From SG8-32-3 sp964514055 (GTDB lineage Archaea > Thermoproteota > Bathyarchaeia > Bathyarchaeales > Bathycorpusculaceae), in contig CAZEPB010000002.1 of NCBI GenBank assembly GCA_964514055.1, positions 62,001 through 126,000 of the forward strand: a stretch of 64,000 nucleotides of DNA. The letters run 5' to 3'. Of this stretch, positions 60,526 to 64,000 are shown in pieces. Position 1 is the stretch's first letter, and each line of letters opens with the position of its first letter. The translations under genes were made by a program, and so were the position numbers. The notes beneath the pieces were generated by a model, which was not told the DNA's origin, did not search any database, and saw nothing but the letters and a program-made list of their open reading frames with translations.

Positions 60526-61128
60526 ATGAATACTATGATTATGCGCAAGCCATCAATTACTGTATTCAAAAAAGAGTTGTCACCAGAACAACGTGAAGAA
60601 CTACATAGTGCATTGAAAGCCCGTTTTGAGAAAAACATGAACCGCCATAAAGGTCTTGAATGGGCTAAAGTACAAGCAAAGCTGGAAGTTAATACTGAAA
60701 AACTGTGGTCAATCAATGAAATGGAAAGAACTGGCGGTGAACCGGATGTTGTTGGTCATGATAAAAAGACGGGCGAATACATTTTTTATGATTGTTCAGC
60801 GGAAAGTCCTAAAGGCCGCAGAAATGTTTGTTACGACCGTGAAGGGCAAGAGGCGAGAGAAAAGCGAGGGGTGCATCCAGAAGGTAACGCTATTGATATG
60901 GCAGCTGCCATGGGCATTGAGCTTTTAACAGAAGAACAATATCGAGAGTTGCAGAAACTTGGAAATTTCGATACAAAAACGTCGAGCTGGGTGAAAACAC
61001 CTTCGGATATCAGAAAACTCGGCGGCGCCATCTTTGCTGACCGTCGCTACGGCCATGTCTTCGTGTATCATAACAGTGCGCCCTCTTTCTATAGCGTTAG
61101 GGCGTTCCGTGGCTCGCTAAGGGTCTAA
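60526..61128 (+). CDS. DUF4256 family protein
   Basis: The 200-residue protein matches DUF4256 throughout: HKGLEWAKVQAKLEVNTEKLW, MERTGGEPDVVGHDKKTGEY, FYDCSAESPKGRRNVCYDREG and SDIRKLGGAIFADRRYGHVF. The family is common in bacteria and of unknown function; the very high conservation suggests a recent transfer, which is inference. ATG at 60526, with in-frame ATGs at 60535 and 60541; AGGA best fits 60535. No neighbour gives a functional clue. Confidence 0.82.
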   Translation: MNTMIMRKPSITVFKKELSPEQREELHSALKARFEKNMNRHKGLEWAKVQAKLEVNTEKLWSINEMERTGGEPDVVGHDKKTGEYIFYDCSAESPKGRRNVCYDREGQEAREKRGVHPEGNAIDMAAAMGIELLTEEQYRELQKLGNFDTKTSSWVKTPSDIRKLGGAIFADRRYGHVFVYHNSAPSFYSVRAFRGSLRV

Positions 61129-61261
61129 ATTTGGACTTTAAATTTTAGCATTTCTTTGATTTTTGCTTTTGTTTTATATCTGTCTCGAATTCTGCCACGA
61201 ACTCGCTAAAAAAAAATAAAGAAGGGGAGTTTATTTTGGATGAGAAACGTTTTAGGTGTTT

Positions 61262-61915
61262 TTAGCTGGTGCTTTTTCCTTTTGCCGCGTTTGTTGAGAG
61301 TCCAGGCGGTAAGTCTGGAAAGTTGGCGCTGATTTTCTGTTCGGCAACCGTTGCTGCTTCATCAAGGATTTTAGCTGTGTCTTCGTTCACCGAGTTGAAG
61401 TTGAGGCTGAATCCTGAGCTTTGTCCAACGTCAAACATTAAGCCGCTTAGCATGTTGCCGATGTCTCCGAGCTCGTTTTCCGCTTCAGGTATAACGCCTA
61501 CAAGTCCTACGCTGACTGAGCGTAACACGCCTATGACTGGTCCAAGCGTGGCTACGATGTCTCCGAATTCAGTCACCGTTCGCAGTCTAAGCTGTACTTG
61601 GTCAAGCGCTAGTTTGGCGTTCATAACTAGTTTTTCCATTTTGCGAACTTCAGCCAGTTCGTTGGCGTAGATGTTGGCGTGTGCGCTGTCGTGTTTCGAG
61701 TATGCGTCAACTATCTTGTTGAACAGGGCTTTGTCTTTTTGGCTGAATCTTTCAGAGGCTTGGTCTAACCTGTGGATTTGCAGGTCTAAGCGTCTGATGG
61801 CGTGGTTCATGCGTGGCTTCAGCGGTGGTGGCGGAGTGACTGTTGCGCGTATGGTATCGACAAACGACGCTTCGTCTCTTCTGCTTTCCCATTTTTTAGC
61901 AAAACGTTCAGACAT
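61262..61915 (-). CDS. cdvB: ESCRT-III-like (CdvB/Snf7) cell-division protein
   Basis: A helical Snf7-fold protein of 217 residues: a basic N-terminal alpha-1 (PRMNHAIRRLDLQIHRLDQ), then KALFNKIVDAYSKHDSAHAN followed by IYANELAEVRKMEKLVMNAK, and an acidic C-terminal segment (about 185-200). ESCRT-III polymers constrict membranes in division of TACK archaea. The last residues (LPPGLSTNAAKGKSTS) might bind CdvC, by analogy. ATG start. CdvA and CdvC are not in the window. Confidence 0.85.
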   Translation of the reverse strand: MSERFAKKWESRRDEASFVDTIRATVTPPPPLKPRMNHAIRRLDLQIHRLDQASERFSQKDKALFNKIVDAYSKHDSAHANIYANELAEVRKMEKLVMNAKLALDQVQLRLRTVTEFGDIVATLGPVIGVLRSVSVGLVGVIPEAENELGDIGNMLSGLMFDVGQSSGFSLNFNSVNEDTAKILDEAATVAEQKISANFPDLPPGLSTNAAKGKSTS

Positions 61916-62107
61916 GTTAATATCCTCACATGCAAAAAGCGCGTGGATTGTACTTATGGATTTTTAACATGGGTGAATCATGGAGGTATATACGTGAAGC
62001 TACTTGACAGGCATAAGCTACACTTTACCATCGAAGATTAAGCTGCCGAAGCGGGCTTGAATAAACAGATATGTGAAGAATTGGCGGAACTGTTATGTTC
62101 GGAAAAT

Positions 62108-62130
62108 GTACCCCCTCCCTTATTTAAAGG
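62108..62130 (+). promoter_or_regulatory. C5TC3 element upstream of the cdvB region
   Basis: GTACCCCCTCCCTT then ATTTAAAGG; the 13-mer TACCCCCTCCCTT is identical to that at 2828-2840. TATAAAT follows about 15 bases on. No plus-strand gene follows, so it may drive an RNA or act on cdvB from 190 bases upstream. Confidence 0.4.
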
Positions 62131-62214
62131 AAGTATAAATAGTCTTAAGAGTTGTTCTTTTTACTTTTCTTTTTGCGTGAAGCTATTCAGAAAGCGAAAG
62201 TCCCAATTCTCTGT

Positions 62215-63777
62215 TTAGTGTTTGCGTTTCCTGAAGTAGACTAGCAGAACAGCGCCGACCATAACAACTACAGTCACAGAAGCGACTGCGACTGGTATTA
62301 TCGGGAAAGGTTCCGCGGTGAAAACGACTGTTACAGAGGATCCGATGTTGCCGAACAGGTCCTCGGCGTAAACCGTGACGTTATGCACGCCGTTGGAAAG
62401 CCCAGTTAAGGTTGTGTTCCCAGCGATAGACACGTTTTCTCTAGCGTCAAGGCTGTACCCTGTCCAGTTAACGGGTTTGTCAACGGTGAAAACCAAAGAA
62501 ACGCTTGATTCGTTGTACTTTTGGCTTAGCGGCGATAAAACGGATATTTTCGGGGGAGTGGTGCTGTAAGGTTCACCCAAAGCATAGAATGTACTGCCTA
62601 AGCCAAAGTAGACGACGCCGTCAGCTACTACAGGAGACGAACCGCCACCAGTGTAGTTCCAAAGTTTGTCACCGTTGTTTGCGTTTAAAGCGTAAAGGCT
62701 ATCGCCTGAGCCAAAGTATACGAGGTCACCGACGACAGCAGGAGATGAATATCCGCTGCCGGTAGTGTAATTCCAGAGTTTATCACCGTTAGTAGCGTTC
62801 AAAGCGTAAAAGTAACCGTCAGGAAAATTCGTGTAGACTACTCCGTTAGCAATAGCAGGAGACGTACCAATCCCGCCGTCGGTTGTGTAGTTCCAGAGTT
62901 TTTTGCCGTTGGTTGCGTTCAATGCGTAAAAGGTACCCCACTGATATGTTGAATTCTTATAGCCCCATGTGCCCATGTAGACGATGCCTCCAACAACAGC
63001 GGGACCCGATAAAACCCCGCCGTCGGTACTGTGAATCCATAACTGGGCGCCAGTAGTTGCGTTCAAAGCGTAAACGCCATTATCGTAAACGGAGCCGACA
63101 TAGACGACGCCATCGACGACAGCAGGAGACGAGGCGCCTTCACCAATAGAGGAACTCCAGAGTTGCGCGCCATCAGTGGCGTTCAAAGCATAGACGATAC
63201 CGTCACGGGAACCTACGTAGACTACGTCATCAGCGAGAGTAGGAGGTGATGCTGCGCCCCTAGTAGCGTAACTCCAAAGTTGAGAACCGTTGGTTGCGTT
63301 CAAAGCAAAAACCGTGCCTTCTCGGCTGAAATAGACGACGCTGTCAACGACAGCGGGAGACGATCCACCGCCGATCGTTAAATTCCAGAGTTGTGCTCCA
63401 CTATAGGCATTAAAAGCAAAAACACCGCCCCATCCGATCTGCAATATGTAGTGCCCAGCTATTTCGGTACGGTACCCACTCATGCTTATGTAGACTACGC
63501 CGCCAACCACAGCGGCGTCCGACCAGCCAGTTGCAAAAAAGTTGTTAGGTGCGAAACTGTCATTGCTTGTGTTGGGAGTAAAATTCCAGAGCGGCTTGGG
63601 AGTAAGCGCTGGGCTGCCTGAGCTTGCACCAGTGTGAGATGGGTCCGAGCGGAACATTGACCAGTCATCGCTGTTGGAATTGGCACTGACCTTTGAATTT
63701 GTTATTCCGTAGAACTGGATTAGGAGAAGGGAAACGAGGAAGACAGGAATAAGCAACAGAGTGCCGCTTTTGCGCAT
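62215..63777 (-). CDS. Secreted PQQ-like beta-propeller protein, repeat-rich, with anchor
   Basis: A signal peptide (GTLLLIPVFLVSLLLIQFYG) is followed by about eight near-identical blades (VVYVGSRDGIVYALNATDGA; VVYFSREGTVFALNATNGSQ). They share the YALNAT(N/D)G pattern, typical of PQQ-propellers of secreted archaeal proteins. A final Ig-like domain (about 430-490) and a membrane helix (PVAVASVTVVVMVGAVLLVYF) with RKRKH complete it. ATG at 63777, with AGGGA about ten bases upstream, is preferred to a start at 63795. Confidence 0.82.
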   Translation of the reverse strand: MRKSGTLLLIPVFLVSLLLIQFYGITNSKVSANSNSDDWSMFRSDPSHTGASSGSPALTPKPLWNFTPNTSNDSFAPNNFFATGWSDAAVVGGVVYISMSGYRTEIAGHYILQIGWGGVFAFNAYSGAQLWNLTIGGGSSPAVVDSVVYFSREGTVFALNATNGSQLWSYATRGAASPPTLADDVVYVGSRDGIVYALNATDGAQLWSSSIGEGASSPAVVDGVVYVGSVYDNGVYALNATTGAQLWIHSTDGGVLSGPAVVGGIVYMGTWGYKNSTYQWGTFYALNATNGKKLWNYTTDGGIGTSPAIANGVVYTNFPDGYFYALNATNGDKLWNYTTGSGYSSPAVVGDLVYFGSGDSLYALNANNGDKLWNYTGGGSSPVVADGVVYFGLGSTFYALGEPYSTTPPKISVLSPLSQKYNESSVSLVFTVDKPVNWTGYSLDARENVSIAGNTTLTGLSNGVHNVTVYAEDLFGNIGSSVTVVFTAEPFPIIPVAVASVTVVVMVGAVLLVYFRKRKH

Positions 63778-64000
63778 ATACACATTCCCTGGCATATGCA
63801 GGGTTGTTTGCGTGATAAAAGCGTTTTTGTAAAGGTTTCTTGACTCAAGGTTCCTTGACCAGACCTATTCATGCTTACCTATGTCTGTGAAATATGAGTT
63901 AGAGTATACTACCTATGTTTTTGTGAATCGCAAAATAGCTTTGCAAAAATCTTCAGCTACGCTTTATGTGAGGACGCCGCAGACGTATGCTAATAAGCCT
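63778..64000. other. Non-coding right edge
   Basis: Upstream region of the repeat-rich propeller gene. No gene or clear RNA is seen before the window ends. Confidence 0.35.

Noticed and set aside
1..64000. CRISPR arrays, rRNA and tRNA genes
   Set aside because: No regularly spaced repeats and no tRNA or rRNA signature were seen on either strand by eye.

Overview
The window looks like a chromosomal segment of an uncultivated TACK-group archaeon, most likely Bathyarchaeota-like. Support comes from the Snf7-fold ESCRT-III/CdvB protein at 61.3-61.9 kb, a stand-alone GMP synthase PP-loop subunit, a separate PyrB, a TrmB regulator, an archaeal asparaginyl-tRNA synthetase, BRE/TATA promoters, and frequent GTG or TTG starts behind GGAGG ribosome-binding sites. 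The taxonomic call is inference; no rRNA or tRNA gene was seen.

Left core (1-10.1 kb): the 3' part of a class III ribonucleotide reductase-like gene, pyrB, a grpE-dnaK-dnaJ chaperone operon, a small membrane protein, the guaA PP-ATPase subunit and acetyl-CoA synthetase acsA.

Island (about 10.3-40.1 kb): AT-rich and full of predicted defence and mobile genes. In order it holds a DUF262/DUF1524 GmrSD-like enzyme, a beta-CASP hydrolase, a membrane protein with a phospholipase C-like N-terminus, and a tightly overlapped five-gene cassette (SIS-HAD, PRTase-like, P-loop ATPase, Rossmann-like protein, PfkB kinase). A TIR effector follows, then an integrated element with a tyrosine recombinase, RHH and winged-helix regulators, a replication-type ATPase and an AT-rich iteron-like patch. 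After that come a TPR-HEPN protein, a membrane-anchored PIN RNase, a SIR2 NADase and a second integrase. Two near-identical 31-bp sequences in inverted orientation lie close to both ends. The island separates acsA from a satP-like acetate transporter gene, which suggests it was inserted into an acetate-uptake locus.

Right core (40.2-64 kb): satP, a Ca2+-type P-ATPase, a K+-independent membrane pyrophosphatase, an ornithine cyclodeaminase/alanine dehydrogenase, a B12-binding radical SAM protein, a flavin reductase, asnS, a TrmB regulator divergent from a secreted PQQ-propeller protein, a CDF transporter with three C-terminal domains, two more secreted beta-propeller proteins, a DUF4256 protein and cdvB. 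AcsA makes pyrophosphate and the membrane pyrophosphatase can recover its energy, so SatP, AcsA and HppA form a plausible acetate-assimilation set.

The best candidate for an undescribed system is the 15.7-22.8 kb cassette. It combines sugar-phosphate, phosphoribosyl and kinase chemistry with a signal ATPase in one translationally coupled operon. Two candidate structured RNAs (23.4 and 36.15 kb) and a recurring C5TC3 sequence near TATA-like boxes are further unexplained signals.
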